Shown: positions 18,431-27,739, counted from the stretch's first letter. The stretch is 32,524 nt of DNA from Bifidobacterium breve (GCA_945877865.1 CAMDVX010000005.1:1-32524); one strand, 5' to 3'. The notes: a model not told the origin generated them from the letters alone. Numbers and translations: made by a program.

Positions 18431-19360
18431 CTAGCGGTCGCCGGCGCCCTTCGGTACGTCCGGCAGGGTAAAGCCGCCCATCTCCTGCAGGCGGTTGATG
18501 CGCTCCTGCAGCGGCGGGTGGGTCTCGAACAGCCCGGACATGGAGCTGCGCAGGCCCTTGTTGTCGCGGAGGGGCGACTCGATCCAGAGGTGGGCGGTGG
18601 CACGGTTGACCTTGCGGAGCGGCGTCTGGTCGGCACCGAGCTTGTAGAGCGCCCGCGCGAGGCCCTCAGGATCGCCGGTCAGCTCGGCGGCGGTAGCGTC
18701 GGCGAGGTACTCGCGGCGGCGAGACAGCGACAGCTGGAGCAGCGCTGCTCCGATCGGGGCGAGGATGATCGCGACGATCGCGACGATCGCGGCCACGGGG
18801 CTCTGGTTGTCGCGACGGCCACCCCCGAAGACCATCGACCACAGCAGCATGTCGGCGATCATGGAGATGACGCCGACGAGCACGGCCGCGAGCGTCATCA
18901 GCCGCACGTCGCGGTTGCGGACGTGCGCCATCTCGTGCGCCATGACGCCCTCGAGCTCGCGCTTATCGAGCAGATTGAGGATCCCGGTCGTCGCTGCCAC
19001 GTACGCCTTGTCGGGCGTGCGCCCAGCGGCGAAGGCGTTCGGCGCCGGGTCGTCGATGATGTAGACCGCGGGCGTCTTCGTCAGGCCTGCCGCGATGGCG
19101 GCATTCTCGACGGTGCGATAGAGCTCGGGCGCCTGCTCGCGGGTGACGGGGTGCGCACCGCAGGCGGACGCCACGATCGAGCCGGCGGCGACGTACGCGA
19201 AGATCCCGTACCCGACCGCCACGAGCCCCATGATCACGCCGTAGCCGGTGCCGAAGGCGACGAAGATCGCAGCCGCGATCACCGCCATCAGGACCATGAA
19301 CGCGAACAGGACGAAGACGGTTCGCAGGCGGGCCGAGCGAATCTGCTCTTGGAGGGTCAC
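18431..19360 (-). CDS. htpX: HtpX-like M48 zinc metalloprotease
   Basis: MAHEMAHVRNRDVRLMTLAAVLVG, NAFAAGRTPDKAYVAATTGIL, multiple TM segments. Confidence 0.93.
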   Translation of the reverse strand: MTLQEQIRSARLRTVFVLFAFMVLMAVIAAAIFVAFGTGYGVIMGLVAVGYGIFAYVAAGSIVASACGAHPVTREQAPELYRTVENAAIAAGLTKTPAVYIIDDPAPNAFAAGRTPDKAYVAATTGILNLLDKRELEGVMAHEMAHVRNRDVRLMTLAAVLVGVISMIADMLLWSMVFGGGRRDNQSPVAAIVAIVAIILAPIGAALLQLSLSRRREYLADATAAELTGDPEGLARALYKLGADQTPLRKVNRATAHLWIESPLRDNKGLRSSMSGLFETHPPLQERINRLQEMGGFTLPDVPKGAGDR

Positions 19361-19920
19361 GAGGCCAGCTCCACCTTGACCGGCTTGCGCTCGCTGTCGT
19401 CTTCGACGCGGTAGAACTCGCGGGGCGAGAAGCCGAAGATGCCGGCAATCAGCGAGGTCGGGATCGTCTGCTGCTTCGTGTTAAAGCGCTGCACGACGCT
19501 GTTGTAGTAGCGCCGGGCAGCTGCAATCTTGTCCTCGGTGTCGGACAGCTCGGTCTGCAGCTGCGTGAAGGCCTCGACGGCGCGCAGCTGCGGATAGGCC
19601 TCGGCCACGGCCAGCAGACCACCGAGCGCGGACTGCATGATGCCGTCTGCCTCGGCCTTCTCGGACAGGGTCTTGGCACCGAGCGCCTGCGTGCGGGCCG
19701 CGGTGATCCGCTCGAAGGTCGCGCTCTCGTGGGCTGCGTAGCCCTTGACGGTCTCAACGAGGTTAGGAATCAGATCGGCGCGTCGCTTCAGCTGGATGTC
19801 AATCGACGACTCGCCCTGCTGGGCTTCGTTGCGTAGGCGGACGAGGCCGTTGTAGGCAAGAATCAGCCACAGCAGCAGGATGACGGCGAGGACGATAATC
19901 AGGATCACTATGAGGTTCAA
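19357..19920 (-). CDS. lemA: LemA family protein
   Basis: YNGLVRLRNEAQQGESSIDIQLKRRADLIPNLVETVKGYAAHE, RRYYNSVVQRFNTKQQTIPTSLIAGIFGF. Confidence 0.95.
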   Translation of the reverse strand: MNLIVILIIVLAVILLLWLILAYNGLVRLRNEAQQGESSIDIQLKRRADLIPNLVETVKGYAAHESATFERITAARTQALGAKTLSEKAEADGIMQSALGGLLAVAEAYPQLRAVEAFTQLQTELSDTEDKIAAARRYYNSVVQRFNTKQQTIPTSLIAGIFGFSPREFYRVEDDSERKPVKVELAS

Positions 19921-20888
19921 TTGACGAGCCTACCCTTCTCGATCAGGAGTTTTCCATCGGCGTACACGTCGGCGTCCGCGACGCAGCAGTCGCAGTGCAC
20001 CGGTGAGTCGTTGATTCCGCCATATGACCCTAGGTTATAGCCGACTGCGGCGTGAATCGACCCGAGCACCTTCTCATCCGTCATCACGTTGCCCTGCATG
20101 CGGGCCTTCTCGTTGGTGCCGATGCCGAGCTCTGCGATGACGTCGGCACCCGGCTGCGTGATCAGCTCGCGAAATGCCGCTGCGGAGCGCCCACCTTCGA
20201 CCGCGACGACGCGACCAGCCTCGAAGTGGATGTGCACGGGCTCGTCGACCATCGTCAGGTCGGGGTCGCCAAGCGAGAGCGAGCAGTCCACGACGAGCAC
20301 GCCGTTCGCCTCGGTCTCGAGCGGGGCGATAAACACCTCGCCCGCCGGAAGGTTCGCAAACTGGCCGGGCTGGTCGACGAGGCCATCGTCGAGCTTCCAG
20401 TCGCGACCGGCGACCGCCACGGTCAGGTCCGTTCCGCTGCGCCCGGTCACGCGGATCGACTGGGCCGGCTCGAGGGCGGCAGCGAAGGCAAGCGTGCGCT
20501 CGCGGATGCTCGTGTAGTCGGCGCTCATCTCGTTCGCGAGGATGCCTTGGTCCATGGCGCCGCCGAAGGCGATGCGTGCGCCCGTCTCGGCGCAGAGGTC
20601 GTAGATGGAGCGGCGCCACTGGACCTCCTCGGTCCACATCCGCTGGAGCCACAGCAGGACGGCGTCGGTCTCCGGGATGGCGCTGAGAATGCCGCGCGAG
20701 GGCTCGCTGAGCGGTCGGGCCGCGAGCGGTAAGACGGTGATGAGCGCCGAGGCGCCGCGAGCGATGGCAGCGTCGGCGACGGCAAGGCCCGCTTCAACGA
20801 GCGGGTCGTCGCAGATCATCAGGAAGCGCTCGTCGGGCCGGAGAGCGAGGCAGTCGACGGCCGTGCGGGCGAAGGCGGGGATAGTCAT
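19917..20888 (-). CDS. M29-like aminopeptidase
   Basis: RVTGRSGTDLTVAVAGRDWKLDDGL, NLPAGEVFIAPLETEANGVLVVDCSL, ELGIGTNEKARMQGNVMTDEKVLGSIHAAVG; ATGA overlap with lemA. Confidence 0.82.
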   Translation of the reverse strand: MTIPAFARTAVDCLALRPDERFLMICDDPLVEAGLAVADAAIARGASALITVLPLAARPLSEPSRGILSAIPETDAVLLWLQRMWTEEVQWRRSIYDLCAETGARIAFGGAMDQGILANEMSADYTSIRERTLAFAAALEPAQSIRVTGRSGTDLTVAVAGRDWKLDDGLVDQPGQFANLPAGEVFIAPLETEANGVLVVDCSLSLGDPDLTMVDEPVHIHFEAGRVVAVEGGRSAAAFRELITQPGADVIAELGIGTNEKARMQGNVMTDEKVLGSIHAAVGYNLGSYGGINDSPVHCDCCVADADVYADGKLLIEKGRLVN

Positions 20889-21658
20889 GTAGTGGGCAGT
20901 CTAAGGCGTCCGCGCTGCAGCTCGGCAAGCCCGTCCTTGATCAGCAGCGCCGCCAGCTCCGGGTCGAACGCGCCAGCGTCAAGCGGACCGTGGCGCAGCT
21001 CGTCGAGCAGGCGCCCGCGTGCCTGTCGCCGTGACCCCTCAAAGCGGGCCTGTCGCCGCTGCGGCTCGAAGCGCTGGCCGCGGCTCGGGCAGGCGTCGGC
21101 CAGTGGGCAGCGATCGCAGCGCGGGACGCGTGCGAGGCAGACCGTCGCGCCGAGGTCGAACAGCCCCTGCGTGAGGTCGTGGCCGCGGCCGGGAGGCGCC
21201 TCGAGCGAGCCTGCGTTGAGCGTCCGCCGCAGAATCCGCTCGACGTTGACGTCGATTGGGATCACGTCGTGGCCGAGCGCAAGCGCGCAGACCGCCGCGG
21301 CGGTGTACGGGCCGACGCCGGGCAGCCGCTGCCAGCCGGCGACGTCGGTCGGCGTCCCCTCGTTCGCCATGATCCGCGCGGCCTCGTGCAGCGAGACGGC
21401 GCGACGGTTATAGCCGAGGCCCTGCCAGCTCAAGATGACCTCGGACCGCGGCGCAGCTGCCAGCGCCCGTGCGGTCGGCCAGCGCGCGATCCACGCGACC
21501 CAGCGCTCCGTGACGCGATCGACCTGCGTCTGCTGCAGCATCACCTCGCTGACCAGCACCTGGTACGGGTCCCGCGTGTGGCGCCACGGCAGGTCGCGAC
21601 CGGCTGCCGCGTACCACGCGAGGATGCGTTCTGCGAGGACGGTTGGCGTCAGCGGCAC
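20885..21658 (-). CDS. mutY: A/G-specific adenine glycosylase (short, without a NUDIX-like C-terminal domain)
   Basis: RDLPWRHTRDPYQVLVSEVMLQQTQVDRV, LPGVGPYTAAAV, C-x6-C-x2-C-x5-C FeS ligands (CLARVPRCDRCPLADAC). Start set to GTG 21658 (TACGCT-N6-GTG). Confidence 0.85.
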   Translation of the reverse strand: MPLTPTVLAERILAWYAAAGRDLPWRHTRDPYQVLVSEVMLQQTQVDRVTERWVAWIARWPTARALAAAPRSEVILSWQGLGYNRRAVSLHEAARIMANEGTPTDVAGWQRLPGVGPYTAAAVCALALGHDVIPIDVNVERILRRTLNAGSLEAPPGRGHDLTQGLFDLGATVCLARVPRCDRCPLADACPSRGQRFEPQRRQARFEGSRRQARGRLLDELRHGPLDAGAFDPELAALLIKDGLAELQRGRLRLPTT

Positions 21659-21763
21659 GGCTGCAGCGTAGAGCGCCCTGCCCGCGTGTCGCTGGAACGG
21701 AGCGGCGCCGTGCTGGCGGCCAGAAGCAACGAGGCACCGTTGGGCGGCTGCCATGCTGCAGGG

Positions 21764-23020
21764 ATGACGGTCCGTGTCCGCTTCGCACCAGCACCGACAG
21801 GCGATCTGCACGAGGGTGGGGCGATGGTCGTGGTCGCCAACCACCTGCTACGCACCAAGCTCGGCGGCGCCTTCGTGCTGCGCATCGACGACACGGATCC
21901 GTCGCGCCTGCAGGCGGGTGCGGAGGAGCGTCTCCGCGAGGATCTCGCGTGGCTCGGCATCACCGTCGATGAGGGGCCAGACGAGGGGCAGTTTGCGCCG
22001 TACCGTCAGTCGCTCAGGAGCGATCTGCACTGCGCCGCGGCGGAGCAGCTCGTGGCCGCCGGTCGCGCCGTGCGCGAGGTCGACGGCACGATCGTGCTCC
22101 CGTCTGCGACCGCGGACGTGACGGTGCCAGACCTCAGCCGCGGTCCCATCCGCATTGCGGCAGAGGATCTCGGCGCGACCGTCCTCGTGCGTCCCGGTGC
22201 TCATCCGTCGTACCACCTCGCCTCCGCCGTTGACGATCATGGCCTCGGCATCACGCACGTGCTGCGCGGCGAAGATCATCTCGTCAACACGGCGCGGCAC
22301 CTGATGATCCTCGCTGCCCTCGACGTTGAGCCACCCGTCTATGCGCACCTACCGATCGTCGTTGGCGAGGACGGTGCCAAGCTGTCGGGCCGCAATGGGG
22401 CGCTTGGGCTGCGGCGCCTCCGCGACGACGGCTGGGCGCCTGCCGCAGTGGTGGACTGGCTGGCGCGATCGGCCTGCCCCGCCGTGACTGCTCTGCCCGC
22501 ATCGACCGACGTGGAGCTCGCGGCCGCGTTCGATCCGGCACGGCTCGGGCACGGCACGACGCGTCTTGACCCGACGCTGCTGACGGTGCTCGGTCGGGAC
22601 CAGCTGGCTCGCGGCGGGGCGCACGGCCTGGCGGCCGGGGTGATCCAGCGGCTTGAGCAGCAGGGCGAGCAGGTGGACCGGCGCGCCGTCGAGACGCTAG
22701 CGCCAGGCCTCGGCGAGGCCGCCAACCTTGCGCAGGCGGTCGCGCTCGTGCTCGGCGTGCTGCGGCCACCGTTGCCGACCGAGGCCGACGCTCGCTTGCG
22801 CGCGGCCGCTGAGGCGCTGCTCGCGGCGTGGTCAACGCTCGTGGACGTGATCGAGCCGGACGAGGCGGGGCGACTGCTGGACGGGCTTGGGGTCGGCAAG
22901 CGAGCGGTGCGTGGCGTGCTGACGGGCTCGGACCACGGTGTCCCGCTACCGTTCGTCCTCGCGGCGCTCCAGCCCGCGGCGGTCGTCGCCCGGGCCCGTG
23001 CCATCCTCGAACTGCCATGA
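21764..23020 (+). CDS. gltX: Glutamyl-tRNA synthetase-like protein (compact, divergent)
   Basis: RFAPAPTGDLHEGGAM, FVLRIDDTDPSRLQAG, SYHLASAVDDHGLGITHVLRGEDHLVNTARHL, GAKLSGRNGALGL; upstream of cysS as in many bacteria. Confidence 0.82.
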   Translation: MTVRVRFAPAPTGDLHEGGAMVVVANHLLRTKLGGAFVLRIDDTDPSRLQAGAEERLREDLAWLGITVDEGPDEGQFAPYRQSLRSDLHCAAAEQLVAAGRAVREVDGTIVLPSATADVTVPDLSRGPIRIAAEDLGATVLVRPGAHPSYHLASAVDDHGLGITHVLRGEDHLVNTARHLMILAALDVEPPVYAHLPIVVGEDGAKLSGRNGALGLRRLRDDGWAPAAVVDWLARSACPAVTALPASTDVELAAAFDPARLGHGTTRLDPTLLTVLGRDQLARGGAHGLAAGVIQRLEQQGEQVDRRAVETLAPGLGEAANLAQAVALVLGVLRPPLPTEADARLRAAAEALLAAWSTLVDVIEPDEAGRLLDGLGVGKRAVRGVLTGSDHGVPLPFVLAALQPAAVVARARAILELP

Positions 23021-24408
23021 CCCTTCGCCTCTACGACTCCCTGCGCCGCTCCGTCGTCGACGTCGAGCCGCTGCGCCCTGGCCAGCTTGGTCTCTACGTC
23101 TGCGGCCCGACGGTGTACGGCCCCGTGCACGTCGGCAACGCGCGGCCGTTCGTCGTGGCGATGACGCTGGCCCGCCATCTGCGTCGCAGCGGCTGGACTC
23201 TAAGGGTCGTGTCGAACCTTACAGATGTCAACGACAAGATCTATGCCGCCGCGCGAGCCGAGGGAATTGCGAGCCGCGTGCTCGCGGAGCGCGAGTCTGC
23301 TCGCTACGTCGACGAGACGACGCGGCTCGGGCTTGGACGACCTGATGCAGAGCCGAAGGTCACGGAGGCCATGCCGGAGATCATCGCGTTGATTGAGCGT
23401 CTGATCCTTGCGGGCCACGCCTACGAGTCGGGTGGCGACGTCTACTTTCGCGTCGCGGATTTTCCCTCGTACGGTGCTCTGTCTGGGCAGAAGATCGACG
23501 AGATGCAGCCTGAGGAGCTCACGGGCAAGAAGGCAGCGCCGCTCGACTTTGCCCTCTGGAAAGCCACCAAGGACGACGAGGACGCCGCCTGGCCGTCGCC
23601 GTGGGGGCTAGGTCGGCCGGGCTGGCACATCGAATGCTCGGCAATGGCGATGACCGCCCTCGGCGACGAGCTCGACGTCCACGGCGGCGGCCTCGACCTG
23701 AAGTTTCCGCATCACGAGAACGAGCGCGCCCAGGCGGAGGCCGTGACGGGGCGCCCGTTCGCGCGGATCTGGCTGCACAACGGGCTGCTCCGCTTTGGTG
23801 GCGAGAAGATGTCAAAGTCGCTCGGCAACATCGAGCGCCTCGGCGATGCGCTGGCTCGTGAGGGGCCGGAGCCGCTGCTGGCGCTGTTCGCACGTGCGCA
23901 CTACCGCTCGAGCGTCGACTACAGCGCTGACTCAATCGAGGACGCCCGCCGCTCGAACGACCGGCTGCGCGAGGCGCTGAGGCGCATGGAGCGGGCCGGC
24001 GCCGCCGCCGCGCCCGCTGCAGGTGGGCCGTTGGCCGCGGCGGCAGCGGAGGCGAGCGCACGCTTTGCCGCCTCGCTGGACGACGACTTTAAGACGCCGG
24101 AGGCGCTCGCCGCGCTGTTCGACCTCGTCCGGTTTGTCAATGCAGCGATTGATGCCGGTGGGACGGTGGCTGCAGACGTCACGCAGGCACGAGCGGTGCT
24201 TGTGGAGTGCCTCGACGTCCTCGGTCTTGCCGGCCTCGCAGGCGCGGGGTCGGGCCCGCCGCCGGAGGCCATCGCCCTCTTGGCGGATCGCGAGCTGGCC
24301 CGGAGCGAGCGCGACTTCGCCCGCGCCGACGCGCTGCGCGACGCGCTGCTGGCCCTCGGCTGGACCGTGCAGGACCTGCCGGACGGCCCACAGCTGGTTC
24401 CCGCGTGA
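23017..24408 (+). CDS. cysS: Cysteinyl-tRNA synthetase
   Basis: YVCGPTVYGPVHVGNARPFVV, GRPGWHIECSAM, HGGGLDLKFPHHENE, KMSKSLGN; ATGA overlap with gltX. Confidence 0.96.
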   Translation: MTLRLYDSLRRSVVDVEPLRPGQLGLYVCGPTVYGPVHVGNARPFVVAMTLARHLRRSGWTLRVVSNLTDVNDKIYAAARAEGIASRVLAERESARYVDETTRLGLGRPDAEPKVTEAMPEIIALIERLILAGHAYESGGDVYFRVADFPSYGALSGQKIDEMQPEELTGKKAAPLDFALWKATKDDEDAAWPSPWGLGRPGWHIECSAMAMTALGDELDVHGGGLDLKFPHHENERAQAEAVTGRPFARIWLHNGLLRFGGEKMSKSLGNIERLGDALAREGPEPLLALFARAHYRSSVDYSADSIEDARRSNDRLREALRRMERAGAAAAPAAGGPLAAAAAEASARFAASLDDDFKTPEALAALFDLVRFVNAAIDAGGTVAADVTQARAVLVECLDVLGLAGLAGAGSGPPPEAIALLADRELARSERDFARADALRDALLALGWTVQDLPDGPQLVPA

Positions 24409-25115
24409 GCGCCGACCTCGTCTATGGCCGCCAGCCGGTCCACGAGGCGACTCGCGGCCGCCGTGCGGTCCAGGAGATCCTCGTCACCGAGCGGGCGGCG
24501 AAGACTCTGCCGTGGCTGCGGGGGCTGCCGACCGAGGTGCGTGTGACGAGCGCGGACGAGATCGGCGCGCTCGCGGGCAGCTCTGACCACCAGGGCATTG
24601 CCGCCCGCGTTGACCCGTTTCCGTACGCCGACGCTGAGGACCTGCTTGAGGCTGACAATCCGTTGATCATCGTGCTCGACGGCGTCAGCGACCCCCGCAA
24701 CCTAGGCGCCATTGCTCGCAGCGCTGAGTGCGCCGGCGCAACGGGCCTGGTCCTGCCAAAGCATGGGAGCGCGCCGATTACCCCGGCCGTCGCCAAGGCC
24801 AGCGCTGGGGCCATCGAGCACCTGCCGATCGCAATCGCGGCCAACCTGTCCGACTGGCTGCACCGTGCCAAGCGCCCGGGGCTCTGGGCGTACGCCGCGG
24901 CCGCCGACGGCGAGCTGGCCTACACGCAGGGCGACTACCGCGATGGCTGCATCTTCGTGCTGGGAGCGGAAGGCAGCGGCGTCAGGCCGCGCGTCGAGGG
25001 CTCCTGCGACGCGGTGGTCTCACTGCCGATGCGGGGCAAGATCGACTCGCTCAACGTCTCGGTCACGGCGGGGATCCTGCTGTTTGAGGCTCTTCGCCAG
25101 CGCGCTGGCTCCTGA
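24405..25115 (+). CDS. rlmB: 23S rRNA (guanosine-2'-O-)-methyltransferase RlmB (SpoU family)
   Basis: VYGRQPVHEA, VLDGVSDPRNLGAIARSAECAGATGLVLPK, VLGAEGSGVRPRVEGSCDAVVSLPMRGKIDSLNVSVTAGILLFE; GTG start overlapping cysS stop. Confidence 0.95.
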   Translation: MSADLVYGRQPVHEATRGRRAVQEILVTERAAKTLPWLRGLPTEVRVTSADEIGALAGSSDHQGIAARVDPFPYADAEDLLEADNPLIIVLDGVSDPRNLGAIARSAECAGATGLVLPKHGSAPITPAVAKASAGAIEHLPIAIAANLSDWLHRAKRPGLWAYAAAADGELAYTQGDYRDGCIFVLGAEGSGVRPRVEGSCDAVVSLPMRGKIDSLNVSVTAGILLFEALRQRAGS

Positions 25116-25320
25116 CGGCGCCGCGTCGCGAGCGACGTCCTACCTGAGGGTAGTTGAGGGTTATCGGTGGCGGTCCTGAGGCTGCGTCCGCTGCGGTGCG
25201 CTTCACTCACCCCTCAACTTCGGCTTGAATCTTTCGCAGATGTCTGGCATTGTTGGGCCTCAGCAATAAACCTCAAGTTGACCATTAGGTTAATTTGGGT
25301 GATGGAGGGACTTCGCTTCG

Positions 25321-26007
25321 ATGCATTTAGCCCGAGCAGCAAAGGTACGGACCGCAGATCCGGCGGCCCGACAGCGGCGTGACCAAGGTGATCTCGCCCT
25401 CGTGCTTCGGGCGCGCAACGGCAACCACGGAGCGCTGGATCAGCTGATCCGGCAGTACCAGCCGTTCGTCCGCCTCAAGGCGTCGAGCTACTTCCTTGCC
25501 GGCGGAGACTCGGACGACCTGCTGCAGGAGGGACTGATTGGTCTCTACAAGGCGATCCGTGACTACCGCGTTGATCGCGAGACGTCGTTTCGCTCGTTTG
25601 CCGAGCTCTGCATCACCCGGCAGATCATCACGGCCATCAAAGGCGCGACGCGCAACAAGCATCAGCCGCTGAACGGCTACATCTCGTTCAGCCACACGCC
25701 CGCTGGGATGGACCCCGAGGGCGGCGAGTGCACGCTTGGCGATGCGATCGCCGGCTCGCCGACGCTGGACCCAGCCTCGCAGGTGATCTCGAGCGACGAG
25801 ATTGATTCGCTCGTTGGCATGCTCGGCTCCTCGCTATCGCCGCTGGAGTCTGAGGTGCTGGGCTCGTTCATGTCCGGCAAGTCGTACGAGGCAATCGCCG
25901 AGCAGGCCGGCTGCGATCCGAAGGCCGTCGACAACGCGATGCAGCGCGTCAAGCGCAAGATCGAGACGCACCGCGCGCAGCGCGACGACGTGGCCGCTAT
26001 CGGCTGA
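25321..26007 (+). CDS. sigH: SigH-type (Spo0H-like) RNA polymerase sigma factor
   Basis: DQLIRQYQPFVRLKASSYFLAGGDSDDLLQEGLIGLYKAIRDYRVDRETSFRSFAELCITRQIITAIKGATRNKH; C-terminal region 4 HTH. Confidence 0.92.
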   Translation: MHLARAAKVRTADPAARQRRDQGDLALVLRARNGNHGALDQLIRQYQPFVRLKASSYFLAGGDSDDLLQEGLIGLYKAIRDYRVDRETSFRSFAELCITRQIITAIKGATRNKHQPLNGYISFSHTPAGMDPEGGECTLGDAIAGSPTLDPASQVISSDEIDSLVGMLGSSLSPLESEVLGSFMSGKSYEAIAEQAGCDPKAVDNAMQRVKRKIETHRAQRDDVAAIG

Positions 26008-26038
26008 CGTCGGCCGGGGCTGCACGTAGGCTCCAGCG

Positions 26039-26809
26039 ATGACTCCGGGACAGCTCGCCATCGCAGGGCTGGCGGCGCTTGCCGCCGGCGTCGTTAATGC
26101 GCTGGCAGGCGGCGGCACGCTGATCTCGTTCCCCGTGCTGCTCGCCCTTGGCATCCCGCCAATCGCTGCCAACGTCACGAACACGGTTGCGCTGGTGCCC
26201 GGCTACCTCAGCGGCACGTGGGCGCAGCGCCTCGACCTGCAGGGGCAGGCCCGACGAATGTGGGTGCTGCTTCCGGTCGCGGCGTGCGGTGGCCTCGTTG
26301 GCGCAGGCCTGCTGCTGATTACGCCAGAGCGCGCCTTCACGCTGCTGATCCCGCTCCTCATCATCACCGCCGTCGCCATCCTTGCGCTCGGCGACCAGGT
26401 CAAGCGGCGGCTGGCGGCGCGCGTCTCGCGTCGTCCGTCGGGACACGAGCACCTGCTTGGCCCGGCCGTCGGCGTGTTCTTCGCCGCGATCTATGGCGGC
26501 TACTTCGGCGGTGGCCTTGGCATCATCGTCATTGCCGTGCTCGGCTTCGTGCTGGTCGACTCGCTGCGCCGCCTCAATGCCCTCAAGCAGTCCGTGAGCC
26601 TTGTCGTCAATGCGGGCGCCGCGCTGATCTTCGCGTGCTCTGGCCGGGTCTGGTGGGGCACCGCGCTGGTCATGCTCGTCTGCGCGCTGCTCGGCGGCTA
26701 CATCGGCGGCCACACGGCCGGCAGGCTGTCGCCAGCGGTGCTGCAGCGCGTGGTGCTCATCATCGGCGTCGTGGTTGCCGTCGCCTACACCGTCAAGACC
26801 CTGCGCTAA
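26039..26809 (+). CDS. TSUP (TauE/SafE) family membrane transporter
   Basis: VVNALAGGGTLISFPVLLALGIPPIAANVTNTVALVPGYLSGTW, YGGYFGGGLGIIVIAVLGF. Confidence 0.92.
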   Translation: MTPGQLAIAGLAALAAGVVNALAGGGTLISFPVLLALGIPPIAANVTNTVALVPGYLSGTWAQRLDLQGQARRMWVLLPVAACGGLVGAGLLLITPERAFTLLIPLLIITAVAILALGDQVKRRLAARVSRRPSGHEHLLGPAVGVFFAAIYGGYFGGGLGIIVIAVLGFVLVDSLRRLNALKQSVSLVVNAGAALIFACSGRVWWGTALVMLVCALLGGYIGGHTAGRLSPAVLQRVVLIIGVVVAVAYTVKTLR

Positions 26810-26823
26810 GCGTCCGCCCGTGG

Positions 26824-27525
26824 TCAGGCCGCGATGGCAGCGAACTGAGCTACCGCAGCGACGCGGGCAGGATCCGGCGCGTTCGTGCAGATGCCATCGA
26901 CGCCCATCGCTACGAGGCGCTTGATGGTCGCTGGATCATCAGGCGTCCAGACCCAAATCTCGCCGCCGCCTCGATGCACCTGACGAATCAGCCGCGGCGT
27001 GACCAGTCGGTACTGCACCGTCACGAGATCCACCCGGAACGCCAGCAGCAGGAGATCCACCCGGCCGGTCCAGACGTGGCGCCAGATGCGGTTGACGGCC
27101 CAGCCGAGCGCGCGGATCCAATCGTCGTGCCGACGCGGGATCGTCAAGCCAATGCGGATGCGGGGCTCGAGGTGGCGGACCCAGATCGCCTGCTCCCAGC
27201 CGCCACCCGTCAGCACGACGCGATCCGTCATGCCGGCCTCACGCAGCTCGCGCACCAGCTGCTCGGAGATGCCGTTCTGCTTGAGGTCGAGGTTTAGCGG
27301 GATGTTTGCCGCACGGCAGAGCGCGAGGCCTTCCTGCAGGAGCGGCGCAGACTCGCAGCCTTCGCGGTCGTGTGCCAGCACGAGCTCGCCGTCGGATGGT
27401 CGTCGTCGAACGTCCGTCTCGACCATGTCGCAGCCGAGTCGGATCGCCTCAGCGATCTGCGCCAGCGAGTTGTCGCCAAGCCCTGTGCGATAGCCGCGGT
27501 GAGCAATATGGAGGTGGTGCCCCAT
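26824..27525 (-). CDS. Glycerophosphodiester phosphodiesterase-family protein
   Basis: IAHRGYRTGLGDNSLAQIAEAIRLGCDMVETDVRRRPSDGELVLAHDRE, IWVWTPDDPATIKRLVAMGVDGICTNAPD. Start set to ATG 27525 (TACGCT-N6-ATG). Confidence 0.9.
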   Translation of the reverse strand: MGHHLHIAHRGYRTGLGDNSLAQIAEAIRLGCDMVETDVRRRPSDGELVLAHDREGCESAPLLQEGLALCRAANIPLNLDLKQNGISEQLVRELREAGMTDRVVLTGGGWEQAIWVRHLEPRIRIGLTIPRRHDDWIRALGWAVNRIWRHVWTGRVDLLLLAFRVDLVTVQYRLVTPRLIRQVHRGGGEIWVWTPDDPATIKRLVAMGVDGICTNAPDPARVAAVAQFAAIAA

Positions 27526-27666
27526 GGGGGTAGCGTACCCCCTCGCGTCGTCACGGTCGACCTCGCACACCACATTGAGACCAACTCGTGACCGGGGCGA
27601 CGGCGTGGCTGCGGCCGGGTGGGCGCGTCGCTTCAGCGCCTCGCCGACGATCGGCGGCAGGGGCAG

Positions 27667-27739
27667 AGCCGACGCGCGGACTCGAACCGCGGACCACTCG
27701 CTTACAAGGCGAGAGCTCTACCAGCTGAGCTACGTCGGC
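27667..27739 (-). tRNA. tRNA-Thr (anticodon TGT)
   Basis: Cloverleaf on - strand: GCCGACG/CGTCGGC acceptor, GCTC..GAGC D-arm, CTCGC-CTTGTAA-GCGAG anticodon arm, GCGG-TTCGAGT-CCGC T-arm. CCA not encoded. Confidence 0.95.

Noticed and set aside
21179-21763. N-terminal extension of the gltX ORF
   Set aside because: Overlaps mutY antisense, is compositionally unlike the rest, and GluRS homology begins at ATG 21764.
22284-23018. Minus-strand ORF antisense to gltX
   Set aside because: Arg/Pro/Ala-rich shadow frame in GC-rich DNA opposite a recognisable synthetase.
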